A stretch of DNA of 64,000 nt from positions 12,389,700-12,453,699 of the forward strand of contig NC_069130.1 in NCBI RefSeq assembly GCF_026914265.1. The letters are read 5' to 3'. Made by a program: the position numbers and the translations under genes. This document shows, one piece after another, positions 1 through 27,289 of the stretch; the stretch's first letter is position 1, and each line of letters starts with the position of its first letter. The notes under the pieces are model-generated. The model saw nothing but the letters and a program-made list of their open reading frames with translations, had not been told where the DNA came from and did not search any database. Source of the stretch: Mya arenaria (lineage: Eukaryota; Mollusca; Bivalvia; Myida; Myidae).

Positions 1-119
1 ATCACTTCATTGAGCTGCATTTGACAAGTGGAGGGGAAAAGCGCGTGCTAAGTTTGCAGACGACATCTCGCGAGAGTGTATGTGAAAACACGGGATTCAA
101 TATGTCTGCGCCCATGATC

Positions 120-1235
120 CATGGTTGACAGGTGATTGCATTACAATTTGGCCTTCAATATAACGAAACTTTAAATTCAAAGCGAGCTCTCCGCATGTTC
201 TTAATATACTCTTAAGTTTGCTGTCCATATGTTGAACGAAACTGTATTTTTTCGCTTGAAACAAAACTTCTATATTTAATAATGATGACCTTGGCCTTTA
301 ACGAGAAGGAGCCCGAAGCAATCCCATGCGAGCTCCCCACATGTTATATATATATATAATATATAGCAAGTTTGGTGTCGATGTGATTAACAAAACTTAA
401 GTTATTCACTGGAAACGATTTTTTTCTATATTTAGTAACAGTGACCTTGACCTTTGACAAAACGGAGCTCGAAACCATATCAATCCACCGAGGCTGGTCC
501 CCATATGATGAGCAAGTCTGTAGTTATTTCCTTGAAACGAAATTTCATATTTAGTAATGGTGACCTTGACATTTGACGGAACGGACCCAAAAGAAATTCC
601 AGCCTAGCACTCTACTTGTTCTTACTTTACAAGAGGTTTGGTGGCCATATGGTGAAAGAAACTGTAGTTATTCCCCGGAAACAAATTTTCTATATTTTGT
701 ATCGGTGACCTTCACCTCTAATAGAACGGGCCAAAAAGCAATCCATAGCGAGCTCTTCACATGTTCTCACTACGCAGTAAACACCAAGTTTAGTGTCCAT
801 ATGATGACCAAAACTCAAATTAATCGCCGGAAACCAAATTTCTATTTTTAGTAATGGTGACCTTGACCTTTGACGAAAGACCCAAAAGCAATCCCAAGCC
901 ATTTCCCTTCAAATTCTTTCTATGTTAAGTTTGGTGATCAGTTGATGAACAGGATCAAATTAATTGCCGGAAACCAAAATTTTGTATTTGGTTACAGTGG
1001 CATTGACCTTTGACGGAACAGACGCAAAAGCAATCTAACAAGCTCTCCACATGTTCTTACTATACAGCAACGCTGGTGTGCACACCAACTTTTTAGTAAT
1101 GGTGACCTTGACCTTTGAGTGAACGGTCCCAAAAGCAAACCCAAGCAAGCTCTCCACATGTTCTTACTTTGTAACAACTTTGGTGTCAATATTAAGAACA
1201 AAGCGTAAGTTATTCGCTGGAAAGCCTCAGTTCGA
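120..1235. repeat. Degenerate tandem repeat, about 7 units of 105-155 bp, with TGACCTTGACC cores
   Basis: The core TGACCTTGACC (or a near variant) recurs near 286, 441, 560, 705, 857, 997 and 1102. Between cores, similar text recurs (AGCAATCC, CTCCACATGTTCTTAC, GGTGTCCATATG). Read on the minus strand the core is TCAAGGTCA, the classic extended half-site of ERR/SF-1 type nuclear receptors. ORFs here overlap in both strands and look like by-products of the repeat. Confidence 0.8.
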
Positions 1236-2999
1236 AGACAGATCAACCCCCGACCTACCACAAGCACTATTCGAACAACCCCGTTTATTTTGAAAACCTG
1301 GTAAAATTGTTAAGGATGAAAGGATAGGCAATGGATCGCATTTCTGCATTCCTCTCCCTAAATAAATGCAGATCAATAGAGCTATTCTTTTAAGGGATTC
1401 ATAATTCTACACTAGATCAGGTATACTGTTTTTATTCAGATAAGAAAATGTACAGAATAATCATAAGCAATATGAAAAGGGGATTTGTATGTACAAAGTA
1501 TCTCTGGGATTAAATATATAGTCACTCTCTAAGTACATCATATTTCAAACGGTTATCATTATTTCTGGCGAACGATCATGAAAACCATAAATATTAAAAT
1601 TTATCTGCCTAAAATTGGTACATTTATACGTGTTATTTGTTAAAGAAACGTTTTATAAAAAAAATACCATTTAACTGTTGGGCTTTATGAAAATTGAGAA
1701 ATTTGTTCAAGAAACACAATCTCTAATTATCCATCACGCTTGAAGAATTTTGTGAAAATCAAATCAACATGAATTCCTCAGGCAGACAATAATAAACATG
1801 GAAACTTTCTTGAGAATATAGGTATAAATAACACAAGTTCATTTTTGCCCAACCCCCAAAAAAAAATTGAGAACAAAATTTAACAAGCTGTTGTTTTTTT
1901 TAAATTCATGAATTATTGGCTGATTACGATGACATTCTTAAAAGGGAGATGAATATTCTACTCTATATATTAAATGATGTACATTATACATATCACTCAA
2001 GTGATAACAATTTTCAACACATACACATCAAATTAATAAATGATGAAAACAAGCTAGTACAATCTGTGAATATTTTTGTAACTTTTTTTTGCTAAGCAAT
2101 CTTTTTGCAGGCCAATGTCAAAACATTATGACAAAACATTAAAAGTACAAAAAAAATGATGTGAATGAATTGAAGCAAAGCTTAATGTAAATTTGCACTC
2201 AACTTCAAGCGGTGTTTACATTGAACTAATATAATAACCCATGTATCAGGTGTCTGTCTGGCTTAATGTAATTACAAACATTCAACAAATATCGAGTGTC
2301 AACTAAACATCCTCAGACAAAGAACGAAAAAAGTAAATAAATACTCGAAAATCTGTAATTTCTTGTTAAACATTGAGGATCTTAGTTAAACCAATATTTT
2401 ATGACAGTATCATCTTATTGAAATATATTGAAAAAAAATCATTTGAACTTCAACATGGGTTACAAGCTACAATTTAATTAAATCTTTAAATTCACCGCAA
2501 ATACATGTTTTTTGAAACACAAATGATGTCCCAATCATGAAATATCATTTTCATATATATGTAATACATAGCTAGTGTAATAACTTTTGATGATATATGT
2601 ATGTCATAACTGAATAGCTGTGAAAAAAATTGCGCAATAAAGCGACATTTGATATAAACAGATCTAAACAGATTATCACATTTATTGTCATTCAGTATAA
2701 TCTTGCTTTCGAAAAATTCCTAATAAATTCCATATTGTATGACCGCCTGATTCATGTAACATTCTATATATATCAAAAAGATGATTTAATGTTAGGAGCT
2801 AATACAGAAATTCTTTTGCAAATTTTATGCACTTTACTTGCCTAGGCAACATTTATTTCAATGATATAATTTGTTAAAATGATGAATGAATAATATCAAA
2901 TACACAGTGACATATACATTTAATAACATGGCGTTTATATTCCATGAATAAACTGAACAATTCAAATGTTAACTTTTTAGAGTGATTCAGATCAAACTC
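1236..2999. other. AT-rich stretch without recognisable gene
   Basis: I see no coding exon, RNA gene or clear transposon end here. The sequence is AT-rich with short A and T runs. It lies 3' of the distal CDC42 last exon and could be intergenic or distal 3' UTR. Confidence 0.5.
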
Positions 3000-3550
3000 A
3001 CATACAAATGTATGAGGAAGCAAAACCCATTCAACACTCGGACAAATGTATGAGGAAGCAGAAATCGTACAACACATACAAATGTATGAGAAAGCACAAC
3101 TCATACAATTTACATGCAAATGTATGAGGAAGCAAAACTCATACAACACACATACAAATGTATGAAGAAGCACCAATTGTACAACCAAATACAAATGTAT
3201 GAGGAAGCACAAATCATACAACACACATACAAATGTATGAGGAAGCACAAATCATACAACCAAATACAAATGTATGAGGAGGCACAACTCATACAACCAA
3301 ATACAAATGTATGAGGAAGCACAAATCATACAACCAAATACAAATGTATGAGGAGGCACAACTCATACAACCAAATACAAATGTATGAGGAAGCACAAAT
3401 CATACAACACACATACAAATGTATGAGGAAGCACAACTCATACAACACACATACAAATGTATGAGGAAGCACAACTTATACAGCCCATGTACACCTGTAT
3501 GAGGAAGCACAACTCATACAACCAAATACAAATTTATGAGGAAGCACACA
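3000..3550. repeat. Minisatellite, about 37-bp unit, about 14 copies
   Basis: Units built on ACAAATGTATGAGGAAGCAC and a CATACAAC linker repeat head to tail with small changes. Reading frames on both strands arise from the repeat and show no family resemblance. Confidence 0.9.
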
Positions 3551-4213
3551 TCATATATAATATTAATGCTTAAAGAAAATGTTCTAATAAAATAATACTT
3601 ATATACAGCGTGCTAAGACATTTATACAATAAATTTACATTCATACAAATAATCTGCATGATTTAATATTTAATCACTATGGTAACAAAAAAACATAAAC
3701 ATGTAATTATACACTGACTACACCAGGGTCAGAAATAATAAAAAATGCAGTACGGAAACAGTATACAAACACAAACCCAATGATTTTTTAAAATTTAGAT
3801 GATTCAGTCATTTTCATGCAATTTCTATGAACGATTATTCATAGGTATTTCTTACTTAAAAACATAAAAGGAAAATTGTACTTTATTCTTACATAGTGTT
3901 TTAATAAAGAAACGAACATTAAAGTAAATGTAGCTTTAATAGCCTAATTTTATTACAATGTTAAGTACTTTCTTGACTATAATATCATGTACATATTTAG
4001 ATTACTATTTTAAGGCCAAAACTCTAAGCCTTTATCTCAAGTCTTTTTAATCTGTATTATGTTCTTTTAATCAGTTCCATTTACAATTTTAAATATATTC
4101 GATTATAATCTCATGTGAAAAAGCAGATCAAATTCTGTTGAAGAATGTGTAAGGCAGGATTTAATTAAGGCAATTAAAATAACAATATAATCCACAAGAG
4201 ACTGTGAAAAATA

Positions 4214-4363
4214 TTTATTTATAGGACTAACATAAGCCATACATTGTAGTGGTTCAGGTTGCGAGAACATACAATGATACTCAATTTTTTTTATAAGGTC
4301 CTTGAAAATAGATAACAATTGTCCGACTCTTAAGTCACTTATAAATGTAATCTAATTTTTATT
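4214..4363 (-). terminator. Candidate poly(A) signals for the distal CDC42 transcript
   Basis: TTTATT (AATAAA on the minus strand) occurs at 4358-4363 and 4214-4219, about 0.8-1.0 kb past the distal stop codon. The region is AT-rich, so the choice of the true signal is uncertain. Confidence 0.35.
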
Positions 4364-5182
4364 GATGGCAACATAAACAATACTGATGAAAGCGGAAAAT
4401 TATTATTGAACAATAAAAAACAATTACAAATGTAACATGAACATTATACAATCAGCTGCTTACAAAGTACTTCAGAGCTTCCGATTAATCATAATTATTT
4501 AATGTTAGATTAGCTTTACTTATCTGGAGATCAATGAATAGATTATAATACTTTGAATAATTCGAATTCCAGATAGTTATAATTTAAATGTACAATGATG
4601 GATAGCTATATGTATACTCCGTTAAAGTCTTATTCTTTAGGATTTTTGAGTTTTATATGATGATGATTTGAATTATAAAAGGTTAATGTATATTTTACAT
4701 AAATTCTCATTCATGAATCCGGCAAAAATGATTGATTAAAGAGTGGAAATCAAGCAGAGCCAGTAGTGAAGAACATTCTTACGGAAGTCCTTAATGGTGA
4801 TTCCCCTATCAACAACTTCAAAGATAATACTCAAGCCAGTGTCCTTACAAATCATGCTTCTGGGTTATATCAATGAAAAATGAACATATTTGTAAGTTTG
4901 AAATGATAAAAAAAGTTTCTATAAGTATAATGTTTTGTTTTTTTATCTCCATCAAATGTTGTCACATATATCAACATGTAACACACCACAAAGACTCAAC
5001 ATAAAAACTAAATAACCTCAAACGTAAGTCCCATAACAAATAATCCAGTTTTGCACTGATTTCCAAAACTGTCAAAATAAGTTACTTAGTTTGAAAGTTA
5101 GTACGACAAGAACGAGACGAAAATGCAGCCAAGAAAAAGGATAGACATTATAAGCAGTAGATGGTCTAGCAGAAGCAGTTAA

Positions 5183-19397
<14,215 letters not shown>

Positions 19398-20194
19398 CTG
19401 TAATTGTTAAAAAAATATTGAAATTTCAATAGCATTGCTACAATGGGGGACGCAGGCCTCGATACTGGCAAACCATACTTCAATAATGTTTCTAATGGCA
19501 GTATACGGATGTTTAATAACTTATCTGACAAATGCTTAAGCTGAGGCTTAATTAGACATAGGCCAATGTTGTATGATTGAAGTTTGCCAATTGTAATGGA
19601 AACCAAGACACCTTGTATTGTGAAAGTATACAGAAGATACAGCCCATGCCTGCAATTGCCAAAATTGGAGGACTGTCCAGCCCAGATTGTTTGACATTAA
19701 GGATGACATCTGACTATTTGATGCCGCCTTAATCTGCGGACCAGGACATGTTCCCAGATAGACAAAAATTTAAGTATGGTCTGCTTATATCAAACTTTCT
19801 GTATTGTATCATCTACCAATCTGGGCTGTTTAGTCTTTTAAACTGGTTCATATTGGGAATGGGCTGTATCCTTCTTTATCTTCTGTTCACTTGACACAAT
19901 CACTTTAAATGTTTACCAGATTTGACAAAGACAGTTATGATTACTATTACTATTAGCAGTGGTCGAAATTAGCACAAGCCCGCAAGCCCTGCTCTGGTAA
20001 AATGTCTTCCGGGTTTGCTCAAATTCTGAATTTTATATAGCAGGGCTTGTTCATAAATATGATTCCATGCAATAAAATAAGAGTTCAGACTTGTTCATCC
20101 AAAAGTCTAAGTTCGATGACTGCATTAGTAGTAAACAATAATATTTTGAGTTCCAAATCACATCAAGCCTTGATTATAAAGTAATCCTGGTAGG

Positions 20195-20330
20195 AAAAGT
20201 GTGTAGGTGTTGGGCTCAAACCCACGACCGCTGAAACACTGCACTTTAATCACTTGAGCTGACCGGGTTGCTGGTTCTTACCCACACACTAGTCCACCTA
20301 AATGGCCGTCAACGAGTCTTTTGACGATTT
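20195..20330 (-). mobile_element. tRNA-derived SINE fragment
   Basis: On the minus strand, CAGCTCAAGTGATTAAAGTG resembles an A box and GGTTTGAGCCC a B box. The head GTGGGTAAGAACCAGC is shared in form with the SINE near 21.0 kb. It is too altered to be a functional tRNA. Confidence 0.6.
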
Positions 20331-20859
20331 TTTTTAATATGGCAGACTCGTGACGTCCACCATCCCAGCAAAAAGTAGCAAGCGGTCCTTGCGCAGAGAA
20401 TCCTCGCGGCCACAATTTTGAAATTATCTCCGTTATAAATTCAAATTTATACAAAAATATTATTGCCTACTATTAAACACATATTAAGTTATGTCAGTAT
20501 GCCAAAAAACATGTTAAGTTATCATAAAACACTTACAAGTGTCGACTGTTTATCAAGTATCCCGATATCGGTAAATCTGGGACAAATCTGACTGGTTGTG
20601 TACATGTATAACGGTATTTGTGACCCATAATATATTAATGTGAAAATAACAACTCTAATGATAAATTTAATCCAGTTCAGATCACAGTCGGATAAAAATT
20701 GAACAACTTTGTCATTATTTTTCAACATCAATGCATATTATTTCAGTATATCATTTCGCCCGTTGTTAAATGGTAGAGAGTTGTAGCGTAACAGGGATAC
20801 ATAAGAAATGTCAAAATAATAAAAAAAGTATCCCTGATCGCTCATTATTGTAGCTAACC

Positions 20860-21065
20860 CACACACACTACACTCCTCCACCATTAACCCTTTAAAGGCA
20901 GACAGCGGCATTCCTTCCAATTTTCCGCTGCCAATACTTAAGTTAACCTGTGTCGTGCTCGAACCCATGACTGTCAAAACACTAGCATGGCACTCTTACC
21001 AACTTAGCTAACCAGGCACCTGGTTCTTAACAACACACACTTTAATTAAAGGTGTGTCTACTGAC
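20860..21065 (-). mobile_element. tRNA-derived SINE
   Basis: Minus-strand text TAGCTAAGTTGGTAAGAG is a near-classic A box and GGTTCGAGCAC a B box, spaced as in a tRNA. The 5' part GTTAAGAACCAG is shared with the neighbouring fragment at 20.2 kb. Confidence 0.65.
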
Positions 21066-21239
21066 AACAATAGACAATACAAACAAGTTCAACTGTTAGC
21101 AGAATATGTTTATAAATTTGAAGAGTAACAAGAACAAGTAATTAAATTTCATACGCTCCGAGTGTATAAATCTCCCAACAAATTAGTATACATTTTCATC
21201 ACTTAACTGCAAGAAACAGCTGGAAAATCATGCAAAATT

Positions 21240-21490
21240 TTAAACCGGAAGAGAAAACTTATCCGCCATTTTAGTAAGTTGGCAAGATGAAAAACTTAAT
21301 TTTACCGGTTGGTACGTAACCATTAATCAAGGCCAGGTGGGTACCTTTTGTTTGAGACTAATGGATGCCGTTTTAAATCAAATATACGTTTAAAATTCAC
21401 CTCAAAATCATATAATTCACAACTTTACTATCCGAGTAACAGGATTTCTCATCAGTACTTCCGGATGTATCAAAGCGCATGCGTCCGATT
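21240..21490 (-). promoter_or_regulatory. Candidate CDC42 promoter and non-coding first exon
   Basis: This stretch holds an NRF1-like palindrome GCGCATGCGTCC (21475-21486), an ETS site ACTTCCGG just beside it, a second ETS site ACCGGAAG near 21243 and a YY1-like GCCATTTT core near 21263. No TATA box is evident. Such a set is typical of housekeeping promoters. A minus-strand GAG|GTGAAT donor near 21401 could end the first exon. The start site itself is not visible. Confidence 0.35.
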
Positions 21491-21839
21491 TTTAACACAG
21501 AAATATTATTTTTAGATTTCTATTTTTAGAAGCACTTCTCTGCAGAGTCATAGTTAAAATGAATTCTTTTTTTTTAAGATGACAATTTATATATACCTAC
21601 CCGAATATTTCTAAATATAGAAAGGGAATAAACTTTACTTATATTTAATAATTGCATTATTATTTATTATGCTTACTAACAATCATAAAACATATTTATA
21701 AAATATGTACATGGCATTCTATATCTAGTATAATATGAATTTCAATTTGTTTTGACTCTGCAGAAAAGTCTACACATATCCATATTTTAAACTTTAGATC
21801 TGCAGCTGTACATTAGCTGTCCCTCCCGCTTCCGAAAAA

Positions 21840-22330
21840 ATGGTCTCTAAACGTGATTGTAGAGGTTTAAACACCATCATCAGGGGCGGCCCAAGGATTC
21901 GACGTCAGAGGGGGCGTAACTTAGGGGCGTTCCCTTTTGCCTTTCGCCCTCCCTCAGAAACGAAATTTATTTGGTTTAAAGTGTTGGCAGGGGGTGAGGA
22001 AGACCCCCCCCCCCCCAATCCGCTAGTGATTATGCCACTGAACAACATTACCACCTATATCGCAAATTTTATGGAGTGGTACTAGCCCAGTTCTCCAGTT
22101 CGATCAAAGTCACGGCGCGCAACCAATATCTCATACCCATGGGGGAGGGGGGGAAAATTCATCTACTCACGGGCCGGCGACTGGCGGGGGTGTCCTCCGT
22201 TTACGTTTTGATGCTGATGGTGGTGAAGTTGTGTGTGGGGTGGGGTAAGAGGGGGAAAGGTTGGGAGAACGAAATAGAGCTGGTCTTTCGGTCGTTAAAT
22301 ATTACCGTTTACCTTTCCTGTTTCTAGAAA
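21840..22330. repeat. GC- and C-run-rich unique stretch with repeat remnants
   Basis: It contains a CAGGGGCGGCCCAAGGATTC word like that at 55.5 kb and a run of C. Open frames here (81 and 83 codons) have low-complexity products and no recognisable family, so I do not call genes. Confidence 0.4.
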
Positions 22331-22404
22331 GTTAAATAATCTCCCAACGGGTAAATGAAGGGTTTTTAACACATGTGTTTTTATCAACATGACGATTACG
22401 TGAA

Positions 22405-23150
22405 CTTTTACATGTAGCTACACGACGGTGTACGTGAACTTATACCTGTAGCTACACGCCGTGTACGTGAACTTATACCTGTAGCTACACGCCGTGTATG
22501 TGTACTTATACCTGTAGCTACACGCCGTGTACGTGAACTTATACCTGTAGCTACACGCCGTGTATGTGTACTTATACCTGTAGCTACACGCCGTGCACGT
22601 GAACTTATACCTGTAGCTACACGCCGTGTACGTAACCTTATACCTTTAGCTACACGCCGTGTACGTGAACTTATACCTGTAGCTACACGCCGTGTACGTA
22701 ACCTTATACCTGTAGCTACACGCCGTGTACGTGTACTTATACCTGTAGCTACACGCCGTGTACGTGTACTTATACCTGTAGTCACACGCCGTGTACGTAA
22801 ACTTATACACGTAGCTACAAGCAGTGTACGTGTACTTATACATGTAGCTACATGCAGTGTACGTGTACTTATACATGTAGCTACACGCAGTACACTAGTG
22901 TACGTGAACTTATACATGTAGCTACTAGCCGTGTACGTGAACTTATACCTGTAGCTACTAGCCGTGTACGTGAACTTATACCTGTAGCTACACGCCCTGT
23001 ACGTGAACTTATACCTAGCTGTAGCTACAGGACGTGGACGTGAACTTATAACTGCAGCTACACGACGTGTACGTGAACTTATACCTGTATGAATAAGCTA
23101 CAGGACGTTGACGTGAACTTATACCTGTAGCTACACGAAGTTTGAACTTG
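22405..23150. repeat. Minisatellite array 1, 33-bp unit, about 22 copies
   Basis: The unit carries TACACGCCGTGTACGTGAAC and TTATACCTGTAGC. Because 33 is a multiple of 3, long frames run through it on both strands with repeating products such as RVATGIS; these are artefacts. ACGTG occurs in nearly every unit. It lies about 350 bp upstream of the predicted TATA box of bZIP copy 1. Confidence 0.97.
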
Positions 23151-23503
23151 AATACGTAGCTAAATCATAACAAGGGATCATATATATGGCATAATACGTG
23201 CTTCCGCAAGGTCATATTGGAGAGTATTCGCTCTGTAACATCTATGACTATATCATTATTTATTTATTTATTTTAATACTTCTAAAATTACATGCTTGCT
23301 ATGAGGCTATTAGCTGAAAAGTCAATTATATTTGGATGCGGTGCAAATTTAGCTATGCGTGGTCGACAGGTTTACCTTTAAATGACAATAAACATTACGC
23401 GCTCTAATCGAGTTTTATAAGGTAAGTAACTCCGGTATATATCAGGTATGATACAATTTTGAGTTTTGTCCCCTTACTCAATGTCTTCGATATCGTGATC
23501 CGA

Positions 23504-23962
23504 TATAAATAGCCAATTGACCTGTACAAAGTAGGACGTCTTAAGTACATGCTCAGGGGCGTAGCCTGCGTTACGCATTTACGCATGTGCGTAACATCGA
23601 TTTGAAATATAAACAAATAAATATGGCCAAAAATGGCATCAAAGTCGAAGGCTAAGCTAAAAACTGATATCAGAATGAAAGGAAGATCGGCAAAAGTAAG
23701 CGTTGCTTCTCTGTGCTAGATAGCTTACTGAACCTAAATCAATCACTTGATAACTACAAAGTCGGCGGCCTCGAACCTATAGATCTCTCCAAATACACGT
23801 CAGAGCTTAACACGGTAGTTCCATTTTCCTTTTCCCCCTGGCTACAGGGATATTCCCTCTCCAACACCCGCCCCCGTTCGTGCGTAACATTCACTATAGC
23901 GTGGCTACGCCCCTGATGCTAATTGTGAAATACTTCCTAGTTATTTAATCAACGTTTCGAAG
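23504..23962 (+). promoter_or_regulatory. bZIP copy 1: TATA box and non-coding first exon, split by a MITE
   Basis: TATAAAT lies at 23504-23510. The surrounding block (GGTATGATACAATTTTG...GATATAAAT...GTAGGACGT) is conserved in front of copy 2 and of the orphan 5' flank at 29.4 kb. A TCGAAG|GTAATA donor at 23962 matches the AAAG|GTAATA donor of copy 2, suggesting a short untranslated exon. A 362-bp transposon sits between the TATA box and the donor. Confidence 0.5.
23554..23915. mobile_element. 362-bp inverted-repeat transposon with 5-bp target duplication
   Basis: The ends CAGGGGCGTAGCC and GGCTACGCCCCTG are inverted copies, flanked by ATGCT at 23549-23553 and 23916-23920. The same site in the copy 2 flank (about 34.2 kb) lacks it, so it came after that duplication. 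Its 67-codon frame is unrecognised. Confidence 0.93.
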
Positions 23963-24179
23963 GTAATAAACACAACAAGCACGTTTTTATTAATCATTTC
24001 GCACAGTCACGTTCTAATTAATCAGATAAATGGGGATTATTTTAACAAGCAATGGAAAATATATATTGGGAATCCAGTAAAATATTTCTACATCAGTATG
24101 ATATATACATTAAGCGTCTGTATTATTTCAAATCAACTAGATGCTACTGTAAAGTAGGATTTTAATCATATATTTTCTG

Positions 24180-24420
<241 letters not shown>

Positions 24421-24536
24421 AAGTAGTTATAATAAAACGTACCGGTTTCGCCTCATTTCTTATGTAGTTATATTTTGATATTTAGAAAAACAATTGCTCA
24501 TGTCTAATTTTACAGCTGTTTTCTTTCAGCTCAACG

Positions 24537-26728
24537 ATGCAGTACAAACGGCAGAATTCCAAAATAAACGTTTACGTTACAATGGATGAACAGCATACGC
24601 AGGTTGTTCCGTCAGTGGTACCCACCGTTGTTAGCGGATTATTTGATATTTCAGAGTCAGATGAAAACAGTGACTATTCAACGTCAGATAATGTTGGACA
24701 TTGCAGCACAATTAACGCAACTGACATTAGATCTGATGCAAGTTCTGTGAACAGTGACGGAAAATACTTAAATTCTAATGGTGCATGTGGATATACAAAT
24801 ACAAGTTATAACTCTGACGTCATTTTGTCAGATTCGAACAGTGAGGACGCTGATGACGTCTCGCGACGCCAGCTTCAAGAAAACGGATTGACGCCGTTTA
24901 TTAAAGAGGAACTGAAATATTCCATTCAGACAAAACGGTTAAAAGAGGGAAAGCAGGAATTGAAAGTGACATTTAGTCCCCCACCGGAAGATGTGGTATG
25001 CATTTGTGTCATTCGGAACACCTCAGCAATTTTCCATCGAAAACAACCTCGGATGTATATGACCGCCTTATTATGTCAGAATTCTCTGTATTAAACTACG
25101 CTGATGTAGATCGCGTAGTGAGTTCACTACAGCAGTTAAACCGGATGATTTTACTATGGGGAATTTTAATTATTTATGCAATAGTACACTTCACTGACAA
25201 TCGATTTGAACTTAGTGAACATAAAATACAAGTTAAAACGCTAAATTCTGAAGGCTGTAGGCGGATGTGTATTCATAGTATAACATTCCGTTATAGACGG
25301 AAGTACGTTCATAGAACGTTGATGTATTTGTTCGGTAATATGCAAATAATCAAAGCCCGGGCTCCGTGTGGATTGAGAATTTACTGTATATAAAGACCAG
25401 TGGACCCCTTTATGGTCAAGTAGGCTTTTCCCTGAATGGATCTGTTGCGTCTTTGACGTCGCACGTTACAATTAACTCAAATTATAACTTGAACTTTTAC
25501 GAACTACTTCTAATGCTGTACCGGCATACATCAGAGGTTGTTTTCAATGGGAAATAACCGAGGATTTCCGAATAGTATTTCTGTCAAATGGAGCAAAATT
25601 AATTAACCACCATTAATTCATTATTTGCGATTCAGATATTGTACATAGTCTATAATTAGACGTTATGTTTTGGAATCATTTTTTCTTTGAGAATTTTGCA
25701 ATATCAACAATCTTTATAAATAAACCCAAAACACACACATCAACTGTCGACTTACAAACAGATTTGACCTATATTATACAATTCATCTATACATAATTAT
25801 GACAACAAATACAAAACGAAAAATTCGATATTTCCCATTTTCTAGTCTTAATATGTGAATTCCGTATGTCAGTCGTTTCCGGATTGGTATTTTTTCAATA
25901 TTTTTACGAGTGTTTCTCGTAGAAACGTGAAAAATCATAAAGTATTTGAAATCAAGTTAAAATGGTTCGACATGTTAAAACATATATTAAAATGTAAAAT
26001 AAGTTCGTCAGAATTATAAGCAAAATGTAAACCATTTGAACTCCTATCTTTCATAGAGGAAGCGGAAAATTCGATGTTAACTTCTTATACGACAAATAAC
26101 ATTTAATGTCTATCCAATACAAATGCATCCTCTTTAACTAACCCGGATGTTGTTACAGCTTACACCAGAAGAGGAAGAGCGTGTGGTAAAACGGCGCGTG
26201 CAGAATAGAATGGCCGCGCGCCGCTTCCGGGACAAACAGAAAGACAGAGCCCACACTTTACAAAAGGTAAATTTGATAAACAATCAATAAATTTTGTTTT
26301 TTTTCTAATTAATTATTAATATACATTTTGGTATTACCGGTACTTACAATAAAACATTGACTTTATAAAAGAATGTTCATTTATTTTCGCATTTCATCTG
26401 CTTTGACTGTAGCGTTATTGACCTCGAAGTACTGCTTCTTAAAAACCGTAGGGCTAAATTAATGTGTTGGATTTTTATGCGACACATAAAATACCCATTG
26501 CATAATAATATACATGAATTTGTATTTGTATTCGCATTATATCTTATGAAATCATTTCCATGTTTTCAGGAGTGTCATAGACTAGAAAGCATTCAGACAG
26601 ATTTGAGGTACGAACTGTCGCAGGTACGAAAGGAAAGGGACGAATTCCGCCAGGCGCTTGATCAACACATGGCCGTCTGCCCGCTACAGTTTCCCGCGCA
26701 TTTCTATGCGTCAACTTCGAACTCTTGA
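24537..26728 (+). CDS. ATF3/JDP2-like bZIP transcription factor, copy 1 (241 aa)
   Basis: Coding exons are 24537-24995, 26159-26266 and 26570-26728, all phase 0 (GTG|GTATGC, ACAG|CTT, AAG|GTAAAT, CAG|GAG). The N-terminal part is rich in Ser, Asp and Glu. Residues about 118-135 (LTPFIKEELKYSIQTKR) match the LTPFVKEELRFAIQ block of ATF3. The 108-bp second exon holds the basic region NRMAARRFRDKQK; third-exon zipper d positions are L, L, V, F, H after the Leu of TLQK. The 108-bp exon and the intron just after LQK match the Fos/ATF3 gene layout as I know it. Phe replaces the usual Cys of the basic region. Expected role: stress- or stimulus-induced nuclear dimeric DNA binding. The start lies just after a splice acceptor. 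Confidence 0.88.
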
Positions 26729-27289
26729 CAACATGTGAACACTGTCAACTATTTTTAGAAACAGATGTCAACATTTTACCTCGAAGCAGCTGATGACAGC
26801 AACACGTCATCACGGTTTTCCCTGAAATTGCATTTATGGCGTTATAAAAAAATCTTATTTTCGATGTCCCGACATACCTACCATAATTTCTTTTGCCAGT
26901 CATCTGCTTTTTACCTATTTTTCTCATCTTTTGAGACACGTCGGTATTCAGGAAATTCGTGTAGACAAAATGGCGACGGTTTCAGTCAGTGAAAAAAGGA
27001 TATTCAAACACACTCTACTTCAAATGAATACTGAACATATATATATTTATATCCCGACGACCTATCTTACCTGTATATTATGGTTATGGTTGTGAAATAA
27101 GTAAACAAACATTTATAAACGTTTCGAAACTGAAATATACAGAATGTTTTATAATGTTGACCTGCCCAGCCTTTTAGTGATTACATGATGAATGAATTAG
27201 TCATTAACTTAGTCAAATTTATTTCCAAATTAACATATAAAATCAAATTACTATGTATTGTTAAGAACAGAAACGGCATGTTGAGAATG

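Noticed and set aside
2874-3322. Repetitive His/Cys/Ser frames on the minus strand
   Set aside because: Produced by the 37-bp minisatellite; different frames give equally repetitive products.
20195-21065. Possible tRNA genes
   Set aside because: A- and B-box-like words are present but no cloverleaf with a proper acceptor stem is formed; they extend into SINE bodies.
22408-22917. 169-codon minus-strand frame with RVATGIS repeats
   Set aside because: It lies wholly in a 33-bp minisatellite; unit length divisible by 3 keeps frames open on both strands. No independent sign of coding.
24537-25094. Extension of bZIP copy 1 exon into the intron (185-codon frame)
   Set aside because: The GTG|GTATGC donor is conserved in all copies, and the frame past it is not conserved in copies 3 and 4.
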